From Nilaparvata lugens (Eukaryota > Arthropoda > Insecta > Hemiptera > Delphacidae), in NCBI RefSeq assembly GCF_014356525.2, contig NC_052509.1, positions 33,751,852 to 33,815,851 on the forward strand: 64,000 nt of DNA. The letters are read 5' to 3'. The notes under the pieces are model-generated. The model saw nothing but the letters and a program-made list of their open reading frames with translations, had not been told where the DNA came from and ran no database searches. This document shows positions 11,418 to 23,689 of the stretch, in pieces. The number at the start of each line of letters is the position of its first letter. Position 1 is the first letter of the stretch. Position numbers and translations under genes: made by a program.

Positions 11418-11865
11418 CTTAATGTTTAAATGTTCAAATGTTTAAATGTTTAAATGTTCAAATGTTCAAATGCTCAAATGTTTAAATGTTTAAATGTTCA
11501 AATGCTTAAATGTTTAAATGTTTAAATGTTCAAATGTTTAAATGTTTAAATGTTTAAATGTTTGAATGTTTGAATGTTAAATGTTTAATGTTTAAATGTT
11601 TAAATTTTTAAATGTTCAATGTTTAAATGTTAAATGTTTAAATGTTAATATGTTTAAATGTTTGAATGTTTAAATGTTTAAATGTTTAAATGTTTAAATG
11701 TTAAATGTTTAAATGTTTTAAATGCTTAAATGTTTAAATGTTTAAAGTTTAAATGTTTAAAGTTTAAATGTTTAAATGTTTAAATTTTTAAATGTTCAAA
11801 TGTTTAAAGTTTAAATGTTTAAATGTTTAAATGTTTAATGTTTAAATGTTAATGTTTAAATGTTG
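11418..11865. repeat. Octamer satellite, array 1
   Basis: About 55 tandem copies of TTTAAATG with variants TTCAAATG, TTAAATG and TTTGAATG. Unit length drifts between 6 and 9 bp. The frames it leaves open are not genes. The same unit forms the larger array at 14335-15170. Confidence 0.95.
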
Positions 11866-11939
11866 TGATGAATCTTTCTAATAGATCTCATGAGAAGAGA
11901 GAAAAATTGTGATTACCTTTTTAAAATGAAAGAATTTGC

Positions 11940-14300
11940 TAAAGGAATAGTTAGCGACCGAGCGATAAAGCTTACTTATCAGTAACTGTATATTAGATAA
12001 GAGTACCGTTTTGTACTGAACATTTTCTAGAAAATTATTCAATAAAATTATAATTATTCTGCAAATAAAGCACAAATTATTTACGAATTGCTCATTGAAT
12101 TTGAGGTTACACTTTGTTTACTATCGATCAGATGTTTTTAAACAGTTCGAACACAGCTGACTGATTCAAAGTATTGTCAAATGTCATGCTGGCTTCACGC
12201 AAGATATAATATCATTTCTAAAAATTAGAAAACTATCAATAAAGGACCAAGAATTTCGAATGAAAAAAATAAAATGTATGTATTATTGATGAAATTATTT
12301 ATTATTTAAGAAATTATATTACATGTCAGGTCTTATTGTAACTAACTAGGTCATAGCATGAACAGTATATTATTGATAAAACGGCAGAAATTAATTATAA
12401 CAGTCTCAAACATAATAAAAATTGTATAAGAATATTAATTTATTAATGATTAATTCAGCTGAACCACATGGTAATCAAATCTCTTTGGCAAGCCTAAGCC
12501 AATCATAGTGCATAGAAATAGCACCAAAAAGGTGATCGTTTGAAAGCAACACATGTTAATCTACTATCAGACAACAAACCTGCCTTATCATATACGCTAG
12601 CACATGTACATTGTATGAGAGGAACTATGTCTAGAAGATTAAGCAGTTTTAAGAATTACATAAATTAAATTATTATTGTAATTAAAGGAATTATATTCTA
12701 CTGCTTGCCACTGACGTCATGTCTACGTCACAACCGTTCTACCAATGGCAAATTTTCATGAAAATTATTACATCGAGATTCTCAGAAGAAAGGTCTAGCC
12801 AAGAAGCTGAGAGAAAAGACAGCACTTCCCTTTTGAAATCCTCACCGTTCAGATCTCTTTATAGTTACCAAGACCTATTCGTAAAAATTTTCGTTTGATT
12901 TTATATGTTTTATTTGTGAGCCAATATTTTAGGCCAATCTATTTGTTATTTGTAAATTTATATTCATCAATCGATAAATTTAAAAGTTTAAAGTAAATTA
13001 TCCCTTAATTAATTCGGTGAAGGAGATACTTAAATTAAAATTCCACACGTGCTGAAACTGAAGCCTGGATTGCTGCCGATCAAACGATTTTTGATCTAAA
13101 GAAGAAAACCACGACCACCAAGGAGTTTCACGTGAGTTATAAGTTTGAAAGGGCCCCAATCTACGCTTCGAAAAATATTTCAGTGCAGAAACATAAATTT
13201 TTTCTTCGTTAAATTATTGGCCACGCCGACAAGCGCTTTAGCATTAAGAGCCTAGAATTTATTCATATAGAATTTCTAAGAATTTGTAGTTGATTAGCTA
13301 TCCTCCGCTGCCAGAACCACGACCCCGAGCATTTTAAAATATTTTATAATTCATTTTTCACTATTTTTTCAAAACTGTTAATTTTATCAATTGTAAAATT
13401 CTGTCGAATCACGCATGATATCATGCAAGTACAAGAAATTTGCTAATCATTTTTGTTAATGCTAAACCACTTTCAATCTGTAATTATTCTGAATCTGCAC
13501 TGTGAGATCATATATTTTATTATAATATATTCCAGTTTGGTTAATTCGTTTTCTGAGTTCGATTATTTCTTAAGCCTGTCAATTATTGTGTCTGATACGT
13601 TCTATATCATCAAGAACCGATCGAATACAATCATTGGAATAATTGAATTAAGCTGGATATTGGAACAGGTCTAAGTGGATGTAGCGAGTGGGGTCAGATC
13701 GAGATATTTATTCTTTGTCCTTACCTGCTCATAAATATCAGCTTTTATCTGTTACCAACCTCGACTTAGGAGCGAACACATCAATTGTACAGCAGATGCA
13801 GCCAGAGATCATATAGATTCCTACAATAGAGCTTAAAACCCGACAAGACTCTGTTCTCGAAGTATATTCTGAACTATATTTGGTCCAAATACTGTATTTT
13901 AATCCTTCAGAACTTATTAGAGACGCAGTCCCGTAAATTATCTACATCGGGATTTTTGCTCGACCTGTATGATTTTGTATGCTCATTCTTCACAGGTAAT
14001 AATTTTAAGGTATCCGTATTCAGTGTTTAGCGATCGCTACACTGCTTATAAAAAATTTCATCATTATACAATCTGTCATTAGAAGAATCAAGGGTGAGCG
14101 ATCGTTTAGGCCTCCCGCGATTCCGACAATTGTATTGAACCTTGTAGTGAGTCAATCAGTCTGGTGTTCACTCAGCGTCCACACACGCATTGCAAAATTT
14201 ATAGCCTCTACACCATTGACTCAGTACAAGATTCACCATACATACGTGAGGCATTTAAATACAGCATTACATCACCCTACGTGTATTGTCCTATCCTTGG
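11940..14300 (+). mobile_element. Unclassified 2.4-kb dispersed repeat, copy A
   Basis: Aligns in order, with considerable divergence, to 47330-50420 after removing the Helitron there (2.36 against about 2.42 kb). Matched phrases run from GCGATAA(A/G)GCT..ACTTATCA near the start, through AAGCCAATCAT, CTTCCCTTTTGA, CACGTGAGTTAT, AGGGCCCCAA, GGCCACG(C/T)CGACAAGCGCTTT, GAGTGGGGTCAGATCGAGAT and TTAGAGACRCAGTCCCG, to CAGTCTGGTGT near the end. No terminal repeats and no transposase or reverse transcriptase found. The octamer arrays flank it on both sides. Confidence 0.6.
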
Positions 14301-14334
14301 AGGTGAGAGTGACTCCCCCAGGAAGAGCTTTACA

Positions 14335-15170
14335 ATGTTTAAATGTTTAAATGTTCGAATGTTTAAATGTTTAAATGTTTAAATGTTAAATGTTTAATGT
14401 TAAATGTTTAATGTTTAAATGTTTAAATGTTTAAATGTTTAAATGTTTAAATGTTTAAATGTTTAATGTTTAATGTTTAAATGTTTAAATGTTTAAATGT
14501 TTAAATGTTTAAATGTTTAAATGTTTAAATGTTTAAATGTTAAATGTTTAATGTTTAAATGTTTAATGTTTAAATGTTTAAATGTTTAAATGTTAAATGT
14601 TTAAATGTTTAAATGTTTAATGTTTAAATGTTTAAATGTTTAATGTTAAATGTTTAAATGTTTAAATGTTTACATGTTTAAATGGTTAAATGTTTAAATG
14701 TTTAAATGTTTAAATGTTTAATGTTGAAATGTTTAAATGTTTAAATGTTTAAATGTTTAATGTTTAAATGTTTAAATTTTTAATGTTTAAATGTTTAAAT
14801 GTTTAAATGTTTAAATGTTTAAATGTTTAAAGTTTAAATGTTTAAAGTTTAAATGTTTAATGTTTAAATGTTTAATGTTTAAATGTTTAATGTTTAAATG
14901 TTTAAATGTTAAATGTTTAAAGTTTAAATGTTTAAAGTTTAAATGTTAATGTTTAAATGTTTAAATGTTTAAATGTTTAATGTTTAATGTTTAATGTTTA
15001 AATGTTTAAATGTTTAAATGTTTAAATGTTAAATGTTAAATGTTTAAATGTTTAAATGTTTAAATGTTTAAATGTTTAAATGTTTAAATGTTTAAATGTT
15101 AAATGTTTAAAGGTTTAAATGTTTAAATGTTTAAATGTTTAAATGTTTAAATGTTTAATGTTTAAATGTA
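14335..15170. repeat. Octamer satellite, array 2
   Basis: About 100 copies of TTTAAATG with TTAATG, TTAAATG and TTTAAAG variants, 836 bp. Same unit as 11418-11865; the two arrays bracket the dispersed repeat between them. Confidence 0.95.
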
Positions 15171-15709
15171 AATAAAAAATATTAAGGAAATGGTATGTAA
15201 CTTTATTCAGCGCATGAATACATCTGTAGTTTTAGGATATGCCAATCAGAATACAGTAATTGACCGGCGGTAAAAGTGAATTAATTCAAAATATACATGT
15301 ATTTATTATATAAACAGTAAGAATTTGTAAATATGCTGTACCCAGATTTATGTAACAGATATAAACTGAATATTTAAAACAAAAATATTTGCTCTTTATG
15401 CAGTAACCTAGCAGATTAGTATTGACTATATTTTGACAATTTTGAATCACATCATTGCGTAGTAGTGAGGCTAGTGAGAGCACCAATGAGAGTGGATATT
15501 CATATTATATGCAAATTCAAAAATATGGCAGTATGGTTGTGAGAAGAATAGGGTAGGTCCAAGCCCACTTGCTTTGCTGGAGGTCACCGGGGACAGCCAA
15601 CAATTTATAGAGCACAAGACTTGATCCCTTGTTTAACGCTTTAGAAATCCAAAGTTGAATAATTAGAAATTAATTGTACAAGACTAAGTGAAGTTGTATT
15701 ATAACAGAA
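15171..15709. other. Spacer, nothing recognised
   Basis: AT-rich. A 66-codon minus-strand frame (15286-15486) has no recognisable features. CCAAGCCCACTTGCTTTGC near 15560 is a GC-richer patch of unknown origin. Confidence 0.35.
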
Positions 15710-16800
15710 GTCATTAAATTCAAATAATCCCCTTGAAGAAAACGACAGCAGTCCACCAGGAAGGCCGAGGACATCGAAGCGAATCCAGATCGCCATCAAA
15801 ATTGTGAATTTTGACACGTGGGTTCAATTGAGAAATATTTTTGGAGGGCCCGCAGTGCTTCGAGTTATCAAGATTGAATTAAGCTAGCTTGTCAGAAGGT
15901 TGTTTAAATATTAAAAGTAATATCAAAACTTGTGCAAGTATTAAACATAAAGGGAATATTCTTTAAGAAACGTTCATGAGATTAACTGTTAAATATGCAC
16001 AGAGGGAAATTTATTGGTATTTGATTTATTATAATTTTATGCTCACTCATATATCTTTGGTTAGTAAATTATTAGATGTTTGAAAAGCTCATGTTCATAA
16101 GATAAATTGATTTATCTAATTTCCACCAGAGGCCGAACCCAAGCCCTGAGAGATTCATATATTCTGAGATTTATATTATATATTTAATTTTTTTAATATT
16201 AATTTGGAAAGAAGATTTATAAAGTTTTATTCGACAAGCAACAGCAAGTCAATAACTGAGCTGTATAACTTGAAAGTATATATTTGTTGATTAAAGAAGC
16301 AGATGGTAATAATTTGTGCTAAGAAACAAAGTCGTGAGCTATCTGTGATATTTTTTGATATATATTTATTCTCATATTATTTTTATATTTGTTGCTCTAT
16401 ATTTTTTTTTATCTATTGATTGTTGAATTTTCCATGTAATTATATATTTTATTTCTATTGAATGGTGTACCCTTCATTTATTATCCTGTCTCCATGCACG
16501 ACCAATCTTGTTATATCCTATTTTATTATCATTATTGACATATTATTAAAATTATCAACCAACTGTATTCTTCAACAAATAAGTTGTATCAATCAGCGAT
16601 ATACAGCAGTGATTGTTAAATCTTTGGAAATAATACGTTCCCGAGATTTATTTGAATTATCCAGGACCAGCACATCTGATTTGAAAAAACTCAAAGGTAA
16701 TAGTATTAAGTTGCAGCATCAATATAAATTAATAGAATTTATAAGGTATTCTGATAGAGTGTCGCCTTTGATTCCGCTCGGTATCATTTTTCATTGCTGA
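15710..16800 (+). mobile_element. Unclassified dispersed repeat, copy B
   Basis: Collinear with 42120-43110. Shared phrases are CGACAGCAG/GACAACAGCAG with CCACCAG, GGAGGGCCC.CAGTGC, AAGCTAGCTTGTC, GAATGGTGTA, CATGCA(C/T)GACCAATCTTGT, AATCAGCGATATACAG and AATAATACGTTC. The first ~200 bp recur inverted at 17860-18060. The 112-codon frame at 16462-16800 is not conserved in the partner and is taken as chance. Confidence 0.6.
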
Positions 16801-17158
16801 CCACTTTGGTGAATGGTGGCGAGTGGCATTTGTGGTGATACCGCATTGTCTAGTTCGATAATTAGAGCCCTTATATCTGTCTACCTCTACTGCATCTATA
16901 TTATAAAAATCTTATCTTATCTTATATTATAAAAATCTATATATTTGTGGAGTCTACCAAATCAGTCACAAAAACTGTGAACTGTGTCACGTTATTTTTT
17001 ATAGTTAAATAACGATTAGCCTCCTGCTTGGCATCAATCGGTAGAGCATGAGAATATTTTAATAATTATAAAAAATCTGGTCGTGGTTTTACTAGGATAT
17101 AGTCTCATAAAAATCTTTATAGGCCCAGATATGAGCTTCCACAATAATACTGATAATT

Positions 17159-17163
<5 letters not shown>

Positions 17164-17203
<40 letters not shown>

Positions 17204-17217
17204 TATATAATATATAA
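17164..17217. repeat. (TA)n microsatellite
   Basis: Run of about 25 TA units with two AA/AT interruptions; accounts for the Ile-Tyr-rich minus-strand frame across it. Confidence 0.9.
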
Positions 17218-17859
17218 CACTTCCTATAGTAATGAGGAATAAATAAATCATACACCATAAAAATTTGATACATTATTAACAATATCTCAAAAAATTAGCC
17301 AAAACAAAAATATATAGAGCGACAGAAATATATATAATATAACAAGAACGAAATCAATGAAATATCACAGATTAATATTATCCTTTAAGTTCTATAGCAC
17401 GAAATGTTACCATGTGCTTTCATTTCATGATCATATGCATCTATTTGCATGTAGCTTCGATATCAACTTGCTGATACTTGTCAACTTGGACGATTCTATT
17501 TCATATATTAATTTCTTAAACTAGCAAGATAAATTGACAAACTAATAATCCAAATATATATTAAATTCTATGGTTTCCAATAGATTTATTCATAATAAAT
17601 ATTTTTTATCTCAGGGTGCGAGATTCAGCACCTGACGGAATAGATAGATCAATTCATCTAGTGAATCAGAGCTACTTTTTATTATTGTAAATTATATTGC
17701 AGAAATTAATGATCATATAAATATTGTATTAACAGCCTAGAACTTAGTATTCTTTGATTGATGGATCTTTTGATATATGGATTGATTCATTACTATCTAA
17801 TAAAATACCTTTTATACTATCTTTACTTGCGCAAGTATTTTTTTTTACCAAATTCTTAA

Positions 17860-18060
17860 TTTATAAAAAACCCTTTCGACGAGCTAGCTTTGATTCTTAT
17901 TTCATTTCGAAGCACTGAGGGCGCCCTATCACTATTTCAATATTTTTCACTCACGTGCTGGAATTTTCTATGAGCTGCTGATGTCGATCCAAACTCCTGG
18001 TGGTCCTGGATTATTTGTAGCCGGAGTCGTCTCCTCCAAGGGGTTAAAAAATTATTTAAA
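17860..18060 (-). repeat. Inverted partner of the start of copy B
   Basis: The reverse complement shows the same order of blocks as 15720-15900: GGAGGAGACGACTCC, ACCACCAGGA, CACGTGAGTG, GGGCGCCCTCAGTGCTTCGA, AAGCTAGCTCGTCGAAAG. Together with 15710 this would bracket a 2.35-kb unit with ~190-bp inverted ends. Confidence 0.5.
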
Positions 18061-19194
18061 ATGACTTCTGCTTTACATTAGCATCACAAAGTCTTATGAG
18101 AAAATTTAGTAATTCAATTTACTTTAAGTTATTAAAAGGTACAGTAAGATATTGCACTCTATAATTTTTGGTGACATCTCATGGTGGTGGTTGGCAGGCA
18201 AGTGTCGAAGTTCTCTTTTCTCATTCACAATATTTTCATTTCCGATTTCTAAATTTACATGAAATTTAAATACTCTGTTCCTCCGCCATTCATGGCTCAA
18301 ATAGACCATACCAAACTATTAAATTATTACTTATGTTACATCTTTAATAATTTATTTGCCTTCGGGCCATATCCAAAACATAAACTGCACAATAATAATT
18401 TACAAATTCTTATCATTTGTAGAAATATATACAAATATATTTGAATCGGCTCACTATTGCAGCCTATCAATTGCCACTATTTGATTGGTGCATGCAAATT
18501 ATTATAGTATTCATGTGCCTAGGAACCTCCTACTTCCCTAATACATTTAATTATTTTTGTTTGGGTTTTTTAATATGCTTTTTACATGCAAAGTAATTTT
18601 TTACAGATTATAGATTGATTCTTATATTACAATAATTAGCCACGTGGGACGTTTAGTTCCTCAAGTTGAATACTGTTTCGCCACAAAAAGTTTCTGCCAA
18701 GGTGTTTGGTCAGATTCTACGTTATGCGACTCGGTCGATCATTAGGTCGCCGATCAGTAGATGTTTTACGCCTAACCTCAAATTTTCAATATTTTATATA
18801 ATATTATACAGGTAGCAAAAATTATTTTCATTCCTATTTGGCTGTTGTACAATTTGGCCATGATGCCTGATATTATCTAATCTTTAACGATATCATCTTT
18901 GGTGATATAAGCCTATTATTTCACTCAGACCTATAAATTTCTTCAAATAGGATTTTTTATTTGTCATCCGAATTTAAATACGTTACAACTGTTAAAGCGG
19001 CCGACGTTTGCAGCCAGCAAAAGGAGAGACTTGTTTGAGCTTCTAGAAGAGCTGGTAAGAAACTGGTACTATTGTCCTTTCAGGAGTCACGAAAAATCAT
19101 ATTCAAGATTCAAAAATCTTTGCTCCACCGACTGCGGCCAAGCAGGACACATGTTATAGAAAAATAATATTACAATACAATATGATATCTGTAT
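18061..19194. other. Spacer, no gene supported
   Basis: AT-rich. Short frames around 18124-18444 on both strands have no coding signature. Confidence 0.35.
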
Positions 19195-19350
19195 GGTGAC
19201 CGGATCTCGAAAACGGCTCTAACGATTCTCTCGAAATTTGGAACAAAGTAGGTTTATGATATGAAAATTCGATTGCACTAGGTCTCAACCCTGGGATAAC
19301 TCGCTATGAAGGACATTTAAAGGATAAATACGTTCTTGGAAAAACACCTG
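19195..19350 (+). repeat. Fragment related to the Helitron-like 5' region
   Basis: GGATCTCGAAAACGGCTCTAACGATT and AGGTCTCAACCCTGGGA..ACTCGCT match the corresponding part of 281-561 and 9766-9985. The flanks differ, so it is a short fragment of the same or a sister family. Confidence 0.5.
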
Positions 19351-19999
19351 GCAATTTTGTCGTCTGTCAATACCGTAATGGATTTGAGTGAACGAGTGCA
19401 TATGTGGGATCATCCAGCTGATCTCACAAGAAGAAAAATTCAGCAAGAGAAACTTATTTTCGTTTATGGCGACAGTCATCAGTGAAATCCAAAGATTTGC
19501 AGAAAAACATGAGAAAAGACTTCATCAACATGTGAACGTGGAAGCAATCCAGCTGCTCAACGTGCATGGAGTAAGAAGACTGCAACGCAGAAAGCCACAC
19601 GAATTAGTTTAGTGCTAAAGTGTCCAATTGGAAGTGCAAAGGCAGAATACTGTATCCTTTTATGCTAAAAATAATCTTTATTCAATCCTTGAACAATATA
19701 GAAGGCTTAACCAATGGGTTTTACCTTCACAAACAATATTCTTATCAATTTATGTCAAAATAGAATAGCTTATTAGTCTTTAACTAGGTGCTATAAAAAA
19801 TCAAGAAAAAAAAAATTTGATGAGTGATAGTCGCTTAACCTAGAATTTCATTTGGACTGTAGTATAATTGAGAAGAGACAGTTTTGGGCATAAGCCTGTT
19901 GTGCCTCCTCATATAACTGTAAAAATAGCTGTACGACTGAGAAAATGAATAGATAAATATAAACTATGAATTCAATCTTTCGTTACAAATTCTCTATGC

Positions 20000-20610
20000 T
20001 TTTTCACTCCAAAACGAAGCTCGGTCCCCCGATATTTGTTACATAACTGAAGTTTTCACACTCAACACTAAAGTTTCTGCAACAGTCGTAGGGCGAAAAT
20101 TTGTGAAAGTATACATCGAATTACATTCTCTATAATCTTATATTTGGCATGAATCTTGCCAATATATTTAAAAGAAGTTGTAAGAGTAAAAATAGCAAAA
20201 AATTGGAAGCCATGGTTTTTTTCAAAAATGTCACACATTCATTTTCATTTTCATTTTATTTATTCATAGACAATAGATACAATGCAGGTAAAAACAACTT
20301 CAAGAGAAGATATCTCGAAAAGTATAGATGATGGAGAAAAAGTAAATGAATAAAAGTTGTAGGTGAGCTTCAATTTTGTAGCTAATATATAGTAATGTCC
20401 GTGAAACGCATAGTTTTCAAGATATATGCGAGAATAAACAAAAAAATGATACCGTTGAACCACCCCCACACTGGGTAGTGGTAGGGTAGGTGGGAACATT
20501 GGATATTCTCACCTCATTACTACTCTTAACAGAACTGGGGGGTCAAAAATAATTGTCTTCCCAACTTTTCCCTCTATAACCTTTCGTTGACTGGACTATA
20601 TGCTCTCTTA
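20000..20610 (-). mobile_element. Partial copy of the 53-kb inverted-repeat family
   Basis: Read on the minus strand it carries TATAGAGGGAAAAGTTGGGA, a CCCACCTACC stretch, CATATATCTTGAAAACTATG, a CCTACGACTGTTGCAG block and TTTAGTGTTGAGTGTGAAA, in the same order as in 53030-53560. A LINE-like tail of (AATGAA)n sits inside it at 20238-20275, so it has itself been interrupted. Confidence 0.5.
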
Positions 20611-21946
20611 ATGTTATTTTGTTTTATCCTGGAAAAGGACGGAGTGAGTTAATTTCGTTCTTCAGTAAACTTGATCAACCTTGAAAATGGTTGGAAAATT
20701 ATGTGTTCAAAATTTGAAGCTGATTAATCAAATCATTCAAAAATTATTGTAGAACATACGGACAGACAAACATAGAAACAGAAAACACAGACGGACAATC
20801 ATTTTGGCATTGAGTCAAAACTAAGAACTCGCTAACGCTCGATCATCTATATTATTTTACATCCATTGAATTCACTGAGTAAGATCACTAAATTCACTGA
20901 AAGATCAGAATGGAGGAGGCAGAAGTAACATGAATGAAGCTTTCATTCCAGTAGTAACGATGTTGTACGGTCGACTAAGCCGGCGAAGGTTTAATCCAAT
21001 TTGGTTGGCAGTGGGGTCTTCACAACAAGACCGATAATAATCCAATTGTTCCATTCCTCTTGGCACACGTTGGTCATGCTCACTTTCACTCCTTGAATCC
21101 CGGAAAGCTTATAGTTCATCCAAGAACTTGGTACTCGTATTTTTAATGTAACTTGTCGCATTCTTTCAATAACAAATTATGGATTTCTCAAAACTGAGAT
21201 TCAGGGCCGGTTTCCGAGCTCGGGGTTTAGCCAAGTTCTATACTTTAACTGGTTTTTAAACTCTGAAGTCAGAAAATTGGCTTTCCGAGTCAGAGAGTTA
21301 ACGTAGTATACGAATATTGGAGAATATTATATCACCTCCATTCCTCTCTAAAACTCTGCTACCATATTTTTTGCTTCCAAAATCAATACCCTCAAATCCA
21401 AAATATTATTCTTGGACTCTATTATTCGCAAGATATTGTTAATGATCATCATATTAACTCAACGTAAAATATTCGAAATTAATATCAACATCGTAGCTCA
21501 AGATATCATACTCTAAATCTCAACCGATATTATAAACCAGCTTAATTCTTGTCATTTTTTAAAACTAGTCATTCAGGGCCACACATTGGTCGACTTGTCA
21601 TTCATTCCAGAATTTTGTTGATTCAGTCAGTATCACGTATCTTTGTACCTTCCACCCCCCCCCCTCTTCTAGTAATCCTTCTTACTCGTCATTGTCTATT
21701 GCGATCCACTGAAGCGCAGTCTCTGAACCAGTAATACGTGGTGGTTGGAAGGGGGTTGTTGATAAGGGAGTGGGGGGGTAGATGTAATCGCACAGTGCCA
21801 CGGATGGTAAAGGCAGAGCAGCAGCTCTAACACAATTAATAGAATAAAACGGGATGAGGGAGAAATGGGTGAGGAGAGGGGATGAACCAGGAACGCGTTT
21901 TTATCCTGTTTAGTAGTAGGTTGAGGGATGAATATGGAATTCCCAA
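20611..21946. other. Repeat-like spacer
   Basis: Contains CGGACAGACAAACA (20760) and AACTCGCTAACGCTCGATC (20824-20842), which resemble ends of repeats rather than genes. A GGGCCGGTTTCCGAGCTCGG phrase lies near 21206. No coding evidence. Confidence 0.35.
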
Positions 21947-21956
21947 TTGCTGCTGC

Positions 21957-22065
21957 ATGGGTTCCATGATGATGATGATGATGATGATGACATAGATGAT
22001 GTTGCTGATGGTGACACTAGTGATGGTGATAATGTTAATGATGGAGATGATGATGATGATTACCC
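21957..22065. repeat. (GAT)n-rich tract
   Basis: Imperfect GAT/GATGGT triplet run. The 77-codon frame over it is mostly Asp and is best explained by the microsatellite. Confidence 0.8.
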
Positions 22066-23084
22066 ACCCACTGCTATTAACTACCCTACCCTACCCTCCC
22101 CAACGGCGCTACTTCTCTTTTTGGCATTGAGTTTCGCTGTTGTGGCACTGATGGTTCATCAGCTGAGTCTCGCGCAATAATGGGATTTCCATCCTTTGTG
22201 TCATTTGCAAAACCCCCACCCATACTTACCACTCTGACCCCCCCCCCATTACACCCCCCCTACATAACCTCCTCCCCAAAAGCTTCACGTTTGAAATCAT
22301 TGTGCTGTGCTCACGGGCTCTACTCATAAATAATGCAAATTCCGCCGCGCTTGAGCCTATTTAAAGGCCGACAATTTTTTCGGTTGGATAAAAAATGAAA
22401 AACCCCAGCAGCCACAGACTACCCTAGTAGCTGTGTATTAGGTGGTTTCGGGAGTATTTTTTCCGAAGGTATCCTGGTCGATCGTGATGTTCGAACACGC
22501 ACCTGAAAAAGTACAATTTGGTTGAAGGGTTGACTCAGTCTGCATTCCCAGCGTTGAAAATGCCGGCGCTTGCCACACACTAATACGTAATAATAGTCAT
22601 TGATATTATTTGCAGCTCCAAGTACATATTTGTTTTGAAAATTTCACTTTTGAATATTTAAAATTTATTGTAGTTCAGGTAGAAATCTATTTATTTATTC
22701 ATCATTACAATCAACTTAATGACAAAGAAACAGACTACAGTATAAAACTTCTTTTCATCCCAATTTCATAAAAAAAGTCCAAATAAAGGTTATGAGCGAC
22801 TTTTCAATTCTTCACTAATTTCCACATTGAAACAAAACACAAACACTTGAAACAATTAATTTTGAATTTAGAAAGATTAAGATCCGAATTGATAACGAAA
22901 TTCCTTCTACTTACCACTCAAAACTGTAAAATAATTTTTGTTTTCCAGCAAACGATATTATAACCTATAGAATTGAGAATTTTAAATATCATTCAAATTC
23001 AAACTCATTTATTTGCCATGGAAATTATATGGAAATTAATAAACTTATAAAAGTGCAAAAACTTACAATTAAAATAATCAAGCA
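22066..23084. other. Spacer with several poly-C/CCCTA tracts, no gene
   Basis: Includes CCCTACCCTACCCT at 22084 and C-runs near 22230-22260. A TATTTAAAGG phrase near 22359 resembles a TATA box, but no supported transcript follows. Confidence 0.3.
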
Positions 23085-23085
23085 G

Positions 23086-23365
23086 TAGCCACCTCGTCCG
23101 TCAGACCAGCTCTACAATGAGTTTGGTGTGATGGACGCAAGACAACTCTACTCCCTAGAAATTATTTGCAGACTACACAAGAACCCAGAAAGCTTTCAAA
23201 ACAGAAACCACTGTAATGACACAAGAAATATAAGCCTTCATATCACGAACGTTCCTAGGAAGGCAACATAACAACGACACTTCAACCACCTAGCACCAAA
23301 ACTCCACAAATCTACTTCCTGTACACATCAAGATAATAGAAAACTCAAGAAAATTTAAATGCGCC
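23086..23365 (+). pseudogene. Decayed LINE reverse-transcriptase C-terminus
   Basis: In one frame the plus strand reads ..LYNEFGVMDARQLYSLEII, CRLHKN, FQNRNH..DTRNISLH, then a stop, then HFNHLAPKLHKS. This parallels the C-terminal tail of the complete LINE at 35248-37671 (VRQLYIQAIITRMRRN.., YLGPKIYNSIP). It has an in-frame stop near 23270 and no upstream catalytic part, so it is a truncated fossil. A TATTG-rich, AATAGA-containing 3' region follows to ~23680. Confidence 0.6.
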
Positions 23366-23689
23366 GTTGAAACTTGATCACAACAACTAGAAGACATTAT
23401 TATAGTAAAAACATAATTTCGAACAATATGTGAGCTCACTTACCCAATGTATTGTGACCCCCACTCTAAATATGATGTATTACTACTACAGCTGCTCTAG
23501 AACTATGGGTTTTCCATAGTTGAGTAGGTTAATTTCCGAAAAAATGCAATTAATTTATATTTGTAGTAAATTTCATATTGTATTTTGGAATATCATGTAC
23601 ATTTTATTGATTAGATTATTCATTTGTATATAAATAGAAATGAATTTTTTTGTATTGTATTGTATTGTAATAGATAAATATTCTTTACA

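Noticed and set aside
16462..16800. 112-codon frame starting MVYPSF
   Set aside because: It lies in dispersed repeat B and is not preserved in copy D at the corresponding place.
21947..22180. Asp-rich 77-codon frame resembling an acidic protein
   Set aside because: It is produced by the GAT triplet run and has no further coding support.
22355..22370. TATTTAAAGG as a TATA box of a host promoter
   Set aside because: A single AT-rich match in AT-rich DNA with no supported downstream transcript.
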